Positions 18,158 through 27,545 of a DNA stretch of 37,560 nt are shown here, piece after piece. A program made the translations under genes and the position numbers. This DNA comes from Sphingomonadaceae bacterium (GTDB lineage Bacteria; Pseudomonadota; Alphaproteobacteria; Sphingomonadales; Sphingomonadaceae), in the NCBI GenBank assembly GCA_947477055.1, contig CANJSX010000005.1, positions 1 to 37,560 on the forward strand. The letters are read 5' to 3'. Position 1 is the first letter of the stretch; each line of letters opens with the position of its first letter. The notes beneath the pieces were generated by a model. The model saw nothing but the letters and a program-made list of their open reading frames with translations, did no database searches and was not told where the DNA came from.

Positions 18158-19081
18158 TCAGAAGTACCCCTGCTGCTTCTTGACTTCCATGCCCGCGCCA
18201 CCCGCGTCCTTGTCGATCGCGCGGCCCTGGCGTTCGCTGGTGGTGGTCAGCAGCGTTTCCTGGATCACTTCCGGCAGCGTCTTCGCCGTGCTCTCCACCG
18301 CGCCGGTGAGCGGATAGCACCCAAGCGTGCGGAAGCGGATCGAGCGCATCACCGGGGTCTCGCCGGGTTGCAGCGGGAAGCGCTCGTCATCGACCATCAG
18401 CAGCATGCCGTCGCGCTCCACGGTCGGGCGCTCAGCCGCGAAATAGAGTGGGACGATCGGGATGTCGCTCAGATGGATATATTGCCACACGTCGAGCTCG
18501 GTCCAGTTCGAGATCGGGAAGATGCGGATGCTCTCGCCCTTGCTTTTGCGGGCGTTGTAGAGGTTCCAGAGCTCGGGACGCTGGTTCTTCGGGTCCCAGC
18601 CGTGGCTGGCGGTACGGAACGAGAAGATCCGCTCCTTGGCCCGGCTCTTCTCCTCATCGCGCCGCGCGCCGCCAAAGGCGGCATCGAAGCCCCATTTATC
18701 GAGCCCTTGCTTGAGCCCCTCGGTCTTCCACATGTCGGTGTGGAGCGCGCCATGGTCGAACGGATTGATCCCCCGGTCCATCGCTTCCTGATTGTGATAG
18801 ACCAGCAGCTCCATGCCGCTCAGCTCGGCCATCTTGTCGCGCAGCTTGTACATCTCCCGGAACTTCCAGGTGGTATCGACATGCAGCAGCGGGAAGGGCG
18901 GTGGCGAGGGATAGAAGGCCTTGCGCGCGAGATGCAGCATCACTGCGCTGTCCTTGCCGACCGAATAGAGCATCACCGGACGCTCAGCCTCGGCCACCAC
19001 CTCGCGGATGATGTGAATCGCCTCTGCCTCCAGCCTTTGGAGGTGCGTCAGGTTTGAACTGGGTGCGCCTTGCGCCATCAT
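18158..19081 (-). CDS. cysD: Sulfate adenylyltransferase small subunit
   Basis: ATP-sulfurylase catalytic subunit of 307 residues, PP-loop ATPase family; forms APS from sulfate and ATP with CysN. PP-loop [11 protein letters not shown] sits at about 40-50. [20 protein letters not shown] and the C-terminal [28 protein letters not shown] tail are characteristic. Two consecutive ATGs (19079-19081, 19076-19078) follow CGGAG; the second has the better spacing, so the protein may be one residue shorter. First gene of cysD-cysNC-cysQ, transcribed from the 152-base leader at 19082-19233. Confidence 0.96.
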   Translation of the reverse strand: MMAQGAPSSNLTHLQRLEAEAIHIIREVVAEAERPVMLYSVGKDSAVMLHLARKAFYPSPPPFPLLHVDTTWKFREMYKLRDKMAELSGMELLVYHNQEAMDRGINPFDHGALHTDMWKTEGLKQGLDKWGFDAAFGGARRDEEKSRAKERIFSFRTASHGWDPKNQRPELWNLYNARKSKGESIRIFPISNWTELDVWQYIHLSDIPIVPLYFAAERPTVERDGMLLMVDDERFPLQPGETPVMRSIRFRTLGCYPLTGAVESTAKTLPEVIQETLLTTTSERQGRAIDKDAGGAGMEVKKQQGYF

Positions 19082-19146
19082 CTGCTCCGTTCGCCTACCG
19101 CCTGTGCACTTAGATAGGGCATGTTACGATTAGTTTGTCATGCGCG

Positions 19147-19155
19147 TGCATTGCA
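19147..19155. promoter_or_regulatory. Palindrome TGCATTGCA in the cysD leader
   Basis: Perfect inverted repeat TGCA-T-TGCA in the spacer between the glgX remnant and cysD, 66-74 bases upstream of the cysD start. It has the same TGC-N3-GCA form as the sites at 1459-1467 and 21854-21864. It may be an operator for the cys operon or a relic of the carbon-storage locus. The rest of the spacer shows no recognisable gene. Confidence 0.3.
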
Positions 19156-19233
19156 GCATTTCAATTCTATCGGGCAGGCAAAGAGAACTGTTCGCGCCCA
19201 CGTCAAGCCGTATCGCCGGAATGCGGAGATCGG

Positions 19234-20306
19234 CTATCCGAAATTTCCGGCCCGACGCCCCGATCGGCGGATGCCAATAGCCGGACGGGTGGAGCCCGAT
19301 GCTGGCACGAAATCAAAGCCATCCGTGGCAGGATCCTCCCACTGCTGCGGCGACATCGCATTACCGGACGGAGCCAGCCAGATCCCGTCCGGCGGGAAAT
19401 GCGCGAAATCCGCCAGCCGCGCCGCGCGAGCGGCCGAGAGGGTTGCGACATAGTCTTCCAGTGCGACATCGCGGCGGACCCAGTCGATCCAGCCGAGCGG
19501 ATTATCCTGGCAATAGGCGTTGTTGTTGCCTTGCTGGCTGCGGCCGAACTCGTCGCCGGCGGTCAGCATGATCGTCCCGGTCGAGGCAAACAGTGAGCCG
19601 AGCAGCGCCCGCAGATCGGCGGCGCGGCGGGCCAGCACGACGGGGTCCCTGCTCGGCCCTTCCGCCCCGTTGTTCCAGCTGAAGTTCTCGCCATGCCCGT
19701 CGCGGTTGCTCTCGCCATTGCCGAGGTTGTGGCGCTGGGCGTAGGCGACCGTGTCGGCGAGGGTGAAACCGTCATGCGCAGCGAGGAAATTGACGCTGCG
19801 GCATCGGCTGCCGAAAATGTCGGATGATCCCGCCAGCCGCGTCGCCAGATCGCCGACCGTGGCCTCGCCGCGCCAATAACGGCGGACGTCGTCGCGGAAG
19901 CGGTCGTTCCATTCGAGCCAGTTCGGCGGGAACTGACCAAGCTGGTAGCCGCCGGGCCCGATGTCCCACGGCTCGGCGATCATTACGCGGTCGGCCAGCA
20001 AGGGATTGGCGGCAATCTCGGCGAAGATCGGGGCCTGCGGGCCGAAACCTGGGCCGCGCGCCATGATGGTGGCGAGATCGAAGCGGAACCCGTCGATCCC
20101 GCAGTGCTCGACGAAGTGCCGCATCGCCGCCAGCACCAGCGCGCGGAGCTGCGGATTGGCGAAGTCGAGCGTGTTGCCGCAGCCGGTGTCGTTGATCAGG
20201 CGGCCGGTTTCGTCATGGGCATAGACGGCGTTGTCGAGGCCCCGCAGCGACAAAACGCCGCCTTCGACGTCGCTCTCGCCGGTGTGGTTGAAGACGAGGT
20301 CGAGGC
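19234..20306 (-). pseudogene. glgX: glgX remnant: C-terminal part of glycogen debranching enzyme, 5' end deleted
   Basis: About 357 residues align by eye with the middle and C-terminus of GlgX (isoamylase-type GH13), starting at LDLVFNHTGESD. The catalytic segments are still there: GIDGFRFDLA with the nucleophile Asp, MIAEPWDIG with the acid/base Glu, and NFLAAHDGFTLADTV. The N-terminal CBM48 domain and the first strands of the barrel (roughly 200 residues) are absent. Upstream of 20306 the frame stays open but encodes only low-complexity sequence, antisense to the malQ tail. The C-terminus also ends early, after GFDFVPASGS. No start codon with a sensible product is available. Non-functional by inference; open frame length suggests recent loss. 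Confidence 0.8.
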
Positions 20307-20593
20307 TTGCTGTGGTCGACCATCGGCGACGGTTCGCCCCGCCCCGCCCCGCCCCTGAGGAACCGGCACGGGGGGTCGAAGCCGCGCTCAGGCACGTCGC
20401 CCAGACGCCCTCGGTGCTCGCTATCGCCCCGCTCGAAGACTTGCTCGCGCTGGAAGAGCAGCCCAACCTGCCCGGGACGGTGACCGAGCACCCCAACTGG
20501 CGGCGACGGCTGGCCGCGCCTTTGGGTGATTTTCTGGAGCAGCCGGAGAACGCGGCGCGGATAGCAGCGCTATCGGGACAAGCCGCAGAATAG
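20307..20593 (+). pseudogene. malQ: malQ remnant: C-terminal tail of 4-alpha-glucanotransferase
   Basis: The plus-strand frame ending at TAG 20591-20593 encodes VEAALRHVAQTPS, APLEDLLALEEQPNLPGT and VTEHPNWRRRL. This is the hallmark C-terminus of GH77 amylomaltase (MalQ), where PNLPGT and the HPNWRRRL segment close the protein. Only about 80-95 residues out of the usual 600-700 are present; the whole catalytic barrel is missing. It abuts the glgX remnant back to back, and both lack 5' ends, as expected if one deletion removed everything between two divergent genes. The left boundary is approximate. It converges on phaZ with two bases between stops. Confidence 0.75.
20336..20355. repeat. Four tandem GCCCC units at the glgX/malQ junction
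   Basis: Four perfect copies of the pentamer GCCCC occur within 50 bases of the point where glgX similarity ends and inside the start of malQ similarity. Such a tract can promote slippage or recombination, so it may relate to the deletion, or it may be a by-product of relaxed selection. Confidence 0.7.
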
Positions 20594-20595
20594 GT

Positions 20596-21840
20596 TCAGG
20601 CAACGACCTTGAGCTGCGTCCGATCATGCCGGGTGATCCAGTCTTCGACCACCGGCGCGATCCGGTCACGCCACTTGCCGCCATTGAAGATGCCGTAGTG
20701 GCCGACTTCTTCGGCCAGCAGGTAGCGCTTCTTCGATTCGGGCAGCGCGGTGGCGAGGTGGAGCGCGGCCTTGGTCTGACCGATGCCGGAGATGTCGTCG
20801 CGCTCACCCTCGATCGCCAGCAGCGCCGTGTCGGTGATGGCGGTCAGGTCGATCCGCTTGCCGCGGTGGACAAACTCATTCTTCGGCAGCGAGTGCAGCT
20901 GGAAGACGTGCTCGATCGTCTGGAGATAATATTCCGCCGGCAGATCGCTGACCGAGCGATATTCCTCGTAGAAGGCCTTGGACGCATCGGCGCTTTCGTC
21001 ATCGCCCGCGGCCATGTGCTTGAACATCCGGTAATGGCTTTCCAGATGATTGCCGAGGTTCATCGCCATGAAGCCCGCGAGCTGCAGGAAGCCGGGATAG
21101 ACCCGCCGTCCGGCGCCGGGATAGATCAGGGGAACGGTCGCGATCACGCTGGTTTCGAACCATTTCAGCGAGCGCTGCATGGCGACGTCGTTGACGCTGG
21201 TCGGCGCCTCGCGCGTATCGACCGGGCCGCCCATCATCGTCAAGGTAGCCGGGCGGCAGGCGTGGCGCTCGGCCCCCATGATCGCGGTGGCAGCGAAGGC
21301 CGGGACCGACGGCTGGCACACCGCCAGCACATGCGCGCCGGGTCCGATGAATTCGAGGAAGCCGACGAGATAGTCGATGTAATCATCAAGATCGAAGCGG
21401 CCGGCCTCGATCGGGACCATTTTCGCATCGGCCCAGTCAGTGATGTAGACTTCGCAGCTCTCCATCATCCGCGCCAGGGTGCCGCGCAGCAGGGTAGCAA
21501 AATGGCCGCTCATCGGCGCGACCATCAGCAGCCGTGGCGCGCCTTCAGGCAGGCCGGCATGGGTGAAGCGCAGGAGATTGCCGAAGGGCCGGTGCTGGAC
21601 GATCGCCTCGGTCACCGGATGGGCGACGCCATCGACCACGATCTGCTCAAGGCCGAACGAAGGTTTACCGCGCGGGGCAGAGGCATGGGCGAAGACATCC
21701 AGCGCCGATGCCATCACCGGCGCGAAGCCCATCGCGGCGAAGGGATTGCCGGGTAAGCTCAGCATCTCGGCGCCCATCGAGGCCATAGCCCCTGCGGTCG
21801 TCAACCAGCTGCGCTGCACTTCATGTATGTTATAGAGCAA
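20596..21840 (-). CDS. phaZ: Intracellular polyhydroxyalkanoate depolymerase
   Basis: Alpha/beta hydrolase-fold enzyme of 414 residues that mobilises stored PHB granules. The nucleophile is a cysteine in the AVCQPSVP lipase-like box (Cys175), as in the intracellular PhaZ group, with the probable Asp in EGERDDISG and His in EVGHYGIFNGGKW. The family start MLYNIHEVQRSW is matched if TTG at 21838-21840 is used; a longer TTG frame to 21864 adds eight non-conserved residues and runs through the palindrome. GGGAATTC upstream gives a modest ribosome-binding site. Divergent from the ABC exporter, with a 141-base spacer carrying a TTGCAGTGCAA site. Confidence 0.92.
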   Translation of the reverse strand: MLYNIHEVQRSWLTTAGAMASMGAEMLSLPGNPFAAMGFAPVMASALDVFAHASAPRGKPSFGLEQIVVDGVAHPVTEAIVQHRPFGNLLRFTHAGLPEGAPRLLMVAPMSGHFATLLRGTLARMMESCEVYITDWADAKMVPIEAGRFDLDDYIDYLVGFLEFIGPGAHVLAVCQPSVPAFAATAIMGAERHACRPATLTMMGGPVDTREAPTSVNDVAMQRSLKWFETSVIATVPLIYPGAGRRVYPGFLQLAGFMAMNLGNHLESHYRMFKHMAAGDDESADASKAFYEEYRSVSDLPAEYYLQTIEHVFQLHSLPKNEFVHRGKRIDLTAITDTALLAIEGERDDISGIGQTKAALHLATALPESKKRYLLAEEVGHYGIFNGGKWRDRIAPVVEDWITRHDRTQLKVVA

Positions 21841-21853
21841 GCCCGAATTCCCG

Positions 21854-21864
21854 TTGCAGTGCAA
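21854..21864. promoter_or_regulatory. Candidate PhaR-type operator TTGCAGTGCAA upstream of phaZ
   Basis: Perfect 11-base palindrome ending 14 bases before the phaZ start codon. It has the TGC-N3-GCA core known for PhaR, the PHA-granule-responsive repressor, in alphaproteobacteria such as Paracoccus and Rhodobacter. A weaker second copy, TTGCAATGCGA, lies at 21909-21919. PhaR itself is not in the window, so the binder is inferred. Confidence 0.5.
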
Positions 21865-21981
21865 TAGTCACCGTCTGTCTGGCCCGAGACTACGCGATTC
21901 GTGCGATGTTGCAATGCGACAAATGTGCAGCGTCCCAGCTTGGCGCTTTTCGGCAGCGCATGGCTGCGCTAGGGGCGTCGC

Positions 21982-23805
<1,824 letters not shown>

Positions 23806-23810
23806 GCGCC

Positions 23811-24623
23811 ATGGACACGATTATCACCGCGATCCTGCTCGGCATCGTCGAGGGCCTGACCGAGTTCATCCCGGTCTCCTCGACCGGGCATCTGATCCTC
23901 GCTACCGAGCTCTTCGGCTATGGCGCCGATACGTGGAAAGTGTTCAACGTGGTGATCCAGCTCGGCGCGGTCCTCGCCGTGGTGGTGCAATATTGGCGGA
24001 CCTTCTGGGCGGTCGGCATGGGGCTGCTGCGGCTTGACAAGATGAGCATCGCCTTCCTGCGCAACATCCTGATCGCCTTCCTGCCCTCGGTGGTGATCGG
24101 GCTCGCGCTCAAGAAGCATATCGACGTGTTGCTCGGCAGCCCGATGGTGGTGGCCTGGGCACTGATCGCCGGTGGCATTGCAATCCTCGCGATCGAGCGG
24201 GTGGCGAAGCCCGGCCAGGCCAGCGGGGTCGCGCAGCTGCCGATGCGTCAGGCCTTCGGAGTGGGCATGCTGCAATGCCTGGCGATGGTCCCGGGCGTCA
24301 GCCGCTCCGGGGCGACGATCATGGGCGCGCTGGCGATGGGCATCGAACGGCGCACCGCCGCCGAATTCAGCTTCTTCCTCGCGGTCCCGACCATGCTCGG
24401 GGCGAGCGCGCTGGAAATCCTCGACAACCGCGAGGCGCTGATGTCCGGCGCCGGACCGGCCGGCTGGAGCGAGATTGCGGTGGGCTTCGTGGTCAGCTTC
24501 ATCGTCGCGCTGGCGGTGATCAAGGCCTTCGTGGCTTACATCGCCCGCTCGGGCTTCGCCCCCTTCGCCTGGTACCGAATCGCGGCCGGGGCGCTGACCG
24601 TGTTCCTGCTCAGCCAGGCCTAA
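23811..24623 (+). CDS. uppP: Undecaprenyl-diphosphatase
   Basis: Integral membrane phosphatase of 270 residues that recycles undecaprenyl pyrophosphate, the carrier lipid for peptidoglycan and other envelope polymers (also called BacA, bacitracin resistance). Signatures: EGLTEFIPVSSTGHL (14-28) and PGVSRSGATI (161-170). Several hydrophobic spans follow the family topology. Five bases after the ABC exporter stop. Its stop overlaps the convergent EnvC-like gene by four bases. Confidence 0.96.
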   Translation: MDTIITAILLGIVEGLTEFIPVSSTGHLILATELFGYGADTWKVFNVVIQLGAVLAVVVQYWRTFWAVGMGLLRLDKMSIAFLRNILIAFLPSVVIGLALKKHIDVLLGSPMVVAWALIAGGIAILAIERVAKPGQASGVAQLPMRQAFGVGMLQCLAMVPGVSRSGATIMGALAMGIERRTAAEFSFFLAVPTMLGASALEILDNREALMSGAGPAGWSEIAVGFVVSFIVALAVIKAFVAYIARSGFAPFAWYRIAAGALTVFLLSQA

Positions 24624-25834
24624 CCGCCACGCAGCTGGTCGAGCGGGTTCAGCGGTTCGCCGTTGCGGCGCAATTCCAGCCCGAGAACCGGCTTGCCCTG
24701 GCCGGCAACACCCAGCGGCGATCCGGCGAGCAGCTGCTGGCCGACACGGGCATCGAGCTGGGCGATGCCGGTCACCAGACTGGTCCAACCCCCGGCATGC
24801 TCGATGATCACGATCTGGCCATAGCCGCGATAGGGGCCGGCAAAGGCCACGCGCCCGCTGGCGGGGGCCACGACCTGCGCCCCGGGCCGGGACACCAGCG
24901 CGATCCCGCGCGAGCGGGGCTCGCCCGCCCGGCTGTCGCCGAAGCCGGTGACCAGACGGCCGTCGACCGGCAACATGATGCCCGCCGGCGCGTCGGTTTG
25001 CATGGCAAAGGGCCGCACTTCTTCGCTCACCGGGCCATTGCCTTGCGGCCGCAGCACCGGCCCTGCCAAAGCGGCCAGTCGTTCGCGCAGTTCGCCCGCA
25101 TGACCAATCTCGGCGACCAGCCCGGTCAGGTCGCGGGCCTGTTCGGACAGCGCCAGCGCCCTTTCTGACTCGCGGTCCGCCTGCCCGCCCGTGTCGCGCG
25201 CCTCGAGCCGCTGGCGCGTTTCGAGTGCGGCCAGCGCCTGCCGCCGCTCGTCGAATTGCCGGCGCGACGCCTGCAACCGGCCTGCCGCGCCGCGCGCCTC
25301 TGCCTCGAGCACTCGCGCCCGGGCAATCGACCCGCGCAGCGCCGCCGTGCGCGCCTCGACCTGCGGCAGCATGGTGGCGACCAGCGCGCGCATATGTATG
25401 GCGTCGCGGACGGAGCCGGGCCGCAACAGCGCCAGTGCCATCGGCCGGCGCGACAGGCGCTGGAGCGCTGCGGTCAATTGCACCAACGGGCGCTGACGGC
25501 GGGCGAGTTCGGCCCGGAGCACGTTCCGCTGGCCCTCGATCATCCGCGCCTGCGCTTCATGACCGGCGATTTCGGCCTGAACCTGCTGGATCCGCGCCGC
25601 CAGCGCAGCGGATTCCTGCGCGGTGCGATCGGCCGCTTCGACGGCGCCGGAAGCCTGTGATTCGAGCCGCTGCGCCCGTTCGCTGGCCCGCGCCGCCTGA
25701 GTCCGAGCTTCGCTCAAGGCTTGCCGGGCGTCGGTCGCCTCGTCGGACGCAGGTGCGGCTTGCTGCGCCGAAAGCGCGATCGGAACGGCCAGCAGCGCAA
25801 ACAGAACAACAATTGTTGGACGCCGCAAAGTCAT
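24620..25834 (-). CDS. EnvC-like LytM (M23) protein with degenerate active site
   Basis: Periplasmic protein of about 404 residues: signal peptide (about 1-24), a long Ala/Gln/Arg-rich coiled coil (about 30-235) and a C-terminal LytM domain. The HxxxD ligand pair is replaced (RSRGIALVSRPG at the expected place) and the HxH motif reads LGLELRR, so the zinc ligands are lost. Known degenerate LytM proteins such as EnvC and NlpD activate amidases rather than cut peptidoglycan, so an activator role is inferred. ATG at 25834 is preferred over GTG at 25840. It lies 18 bases after rlmH, at the end of proA-nadD-rsfS-rlmH. Confidence 0.85.
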   Translation of the reverse strand: MTLRRPTIVVLFALLAVPIALSAQQAAPASDEATDARQALSEARTQAARASERAQRLESQASGAVEAADRTAQESAALAARIQQVQAEIAGHEAQARMIEGQRNVLRAELARRQRPLVQLTAALQRLSRRPMALALLRPGSVRDAIHMRALVATMLPQVEARTAALRGSIARARVLEAEARGAAGRLQASRRQFDERRQALAALETRQRLEARDTGGQADRESERALALSEQARDLTGLVAEIGHAGELRERLAALAGPVLRPQGNGPVSEEVRPFAMQTDAPAGIMLPVDGRLVTGFGDSRAGEPRSRGIALVSRPGAQVVAPASGRVAFAGPYRGYGQIVIIEHAGGWTSLVTGIAQLDARVGQQLLAGSPLGVAGQGKPVLGLELRRNGEPLNPLDQLRGG

Positions 25835-25852
25835 GCGCACCGTCTTATCGCG

Positions 25853-26275
25853 CTAGCCGGCGCGATGATAGGGGTGGCCGGCAAGGATGCTGGTGGCGCG
25901 CCACAGCTGCTCGGCCAGCATCGCGCGAGCCAGCATATGCGGCCAGGTCATCGCTCCGAAGGCGATCAGCAGGTCAGCCGATTCGCGCGTTTCCGCGCCG
26001 TGCCCGTCAGCCGCACCGATCAGGAAGCGCGCCTCGCGCACCCCCTCGTCGCGCCACTTGCCGAGCAGGGCGGCGAATTCCTCGGAGGTGAGCTGTTTGC
26101 CGTGCTCGTCGAGCAGCACGTCACGATACGGCGTGAGCGGGGCGGGGATGGTGCCGCCCGTCTCAGGCAGTTCGGTGAATTTCAGGGGCCAGTTGATGCG
26201 CGTTGTGTAGCGCTCGACCAGCTCGGCCTCAGGCGACCGCCCGATCTTTCCCCGCGCGATGATATGCAGGCGCAT
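25853..26275 (-). CDS. rlmH: 23S rRNA (pseudouridine-1915-N3)-methyltransferase
   Basis: SPOUT methyltransferase of 140 residues that methylates pseudouridine 1915 in helix 69 of the large ribosomal subunit. The SAM-binding knot has FLIGAADGHG and the C-terminal signature MTWPHMLARAMLAEQLWRA followed by GHPYHRAG. Length is slightly below the 155 typical of E. coli RlmH but normal for alphaproteobacteria. Preceded by rsfS and a long hairpin (26316-26399). Confidence 0.96.
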   Translation of the reverse strand: MRLHIIARGKIGRSPEAELVERYTTRINWPLKFTELPETGGTIPAPLTPYRDVLLDEHGKQLTSEEFAALLGKWRDEGVREARFLIGAADGHGAETRESADLLIAFGAMTWPHMLARAMLAEQLWRATSILAGHPYHRAG

Positions 26276-26315
26276 TTAACTGCGTGGACCGGGCAAGCCT
26301 GCGGCTAGCCCTCGC

Positions 26316-26399
26316 GCGGCACCAGCCCCCGCCCCCGGCCCGGCCACCCACAGGGTACCATGAACGGGTGGCCGGGCCGGGGGCGGGGGCTGGTGCCGC
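26316..26399. repeat. Perfect 34-bp inverted repeat with 16-base loop between rsfS and rlmH
   Basis: Arms 26316-26349 and 26366-26399 are exact reverse complements, almost entirely G and C, around a 16-base loop that contains GGGTACC. It fills most of the 146-base spacer between rsfS and rlmH, both on the minus strand. There is no T-run after the stem in either direction, so it is not a typical intrinsic terminator. It could be an RNA-processing or pausing structure, or a mobile palindromic unit of the REP type. Confidence 0.9.
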
Positions 26400-26421
26400 A
26401 TCCGACCGTCAGGTTGGACAA

Positions 26422-26817
26422 TCACGCTTCGCCCGAATCTCCGAAGGCCCACATCCTCTCGAGGTTGTAGAAGCTGCGCACTTCCGGGCGGAACAGGTGA
26501 ACGACGATGTCGCCGGCGTCGACCAGCACCCAGTCGGCGGCGGGCAGGCCCTCGATCCGGGAGTGGCCGAAGCCGCCGTGCTTGATCCGCTCGGCCAGCT
26601 TCTGCGCCATGGCCGTGACCTGGCGGGTCGAACGACCGGACGCGATCACCATGTGATCGGCAATCGCAGTCTTGCCTTCCAGCGGGATGGAAACAATTTC
26701 CTGCGCCTGATCGTCGTCAAGCGACTGAAGCACCAATGCATGGAGGGAGCCCGGCTCGGACGGGGGGAGCGGGGCAGCAAGGCCGGCAGATACCGGCACG
26801 GTTTGGACAGACGTCAT
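26422..26817 (-). CDS. rsfS: Ribosome silencing factor RsfS (RsfA/Iojap family)
   Basis: Protein of 131 residues that binds ribosomal protein uL14 and blocks subunit joining when nutrients are short. The family core is seen in IADHMVIASGRSTRQVTAMAQKL and WVLVDAGDIVVHLFRPEVRSFYNLERMW. An N-terminal extension of about 20 residues is not conserved, so a later start is possible. Fifty bases downstream of nadD; the pair is conserved across many bacteria. A TTTTTT run lies just before the ATG. Confidence 0.95.
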   Translation of the reverse strand: MTSVQTVPVSAGLAAPLPPSEPGSLHALVLQSLDDDQAQEIVSIPLEGKTAIADHMVIASGRSTRQVTAMAQKLAERIKHGGFGHSRIEGLPAADWVLVDAGDIVVHLFRPEVRSFYNLERMWAFGDSGEA

Positions 26818-26867
26818 TTAGGAAAAAACCACTCCTGGAGGGTGGGCGGCGCGGGATGGGAGAACCA

Positions 26868-27545
26868 TCATGCGTTGTCGGAAGTGACCGGATGGTGCGT
26901 CAATTGATCCCTGAGGGTCCGGCCGGCAAAGCGGCTGGCCCAGTCTGGATCGGCGCGGCGTACAGCTGTCGCCGACCGTCGATCGGGATCGAAACGCAAA
27001 TGTATCAGCGCGGGTGCGCTCCATCCTGCCCAGGTGCTTAAACCAGCCGCAGACCGCCGGTAACGGCCAAGCCAGGCCCCCGCGGGGCTCGCGAAGGCGG
27101 CTCCCTCATAGCCCGGACGGGCGATAACCGCAATCGGCATGGCCCGGGCGATGCCGCGCCAGTCCTTCCAGCGGTGCAACTGAGCGAGATTGTCGCTGCC
27201 CATCAGCCAGATGAAGCGCCGTTTGGGATAGCGCCGCTTGAGCGCGCGCAGCGTATCAAGGGTAAAGCGCGTGCCCAGCTCGCGCTCGATCGCACTCACC
27301 CGAATCGGGGCCCGCCGCGCGAAAGCGGCGGCCGATGCAAAGCGTGCCTCAAGGGGCGCCATGCCCGTCACAGGCTTGAGCGGATTGCCCGGCGAAACCA
27401 GCCACCACACCTCGTCAAGCCCGAGCGCCTCGCGCGCGAACAGCGAGATCCGCCGGTGTCCGCCATGCGCCGGGTTGAAACTTCCCCCGAGGAGGCCGGT
27501 CAGCCGTGTCAGGGCCGGGTCTGTCCGCTGCCGCGCACCTGCCAC
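26868..27545 (-). CDS. nadD: Nicotinate-nucleotide adenylyltransferase
   Basis: Nucleotidyltransferase of 225 residues that makes deamido-NAD from NaMN and ATP. The ATP-binding motif is GSFNPAHGGH (about 20-29); the C-terminal SATAVRR corresponds to the ISSTxxR motif. WLMGSDNLAQLHRWKDWRGI is typical of the family. The start at 27545 overlaps the end of proA by 37 bases, implying translational coupling; no closer ATG precedes the conserved Gly-rich start. Confidence 0.95.
   Translation of the reverse strand: MAGARQRTDPALTRLTGLLGGSFNPAHGGHRRISLFAREALGLDEVWWLVSPGNPLKPVTGMAPLEARFASAAAFARRAPIRVSAIERELGTRFTLDTLRALKRRYPKRRFIWLMGSDNLAQLHRWKDWRGIARAMPIAVIARPGYEGAAFASPAGAWLGRYRRSAAGLSTWAGWSAPALIHLRFDPDRRSATAVRRADPDWASRFAGRTLRDQLTHHPVTSDNA

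Noticed and set aside
20231..20593. Plus-strand 120-codon frame as an intact small gene
   Set aside because: Only its second half looks like protein, and that half is the MalQ C-terminus; the first half is antisense to glgX, so it was called a malQ remnant.
25807..25818. Palindrome CAACAATTGTTG
   Set aside because: It lies inside the signal-peptide codons of the EnvC-like protein, so it is probably chance, although an operator cannot be fully excluded.
26818..26867. TTTTTT run before rsfS as a terminator after nadD
   Set aside because: The only nearby symmetry (CTCCAGGAG) has a one-base loop and cannot form a stable hairpin.
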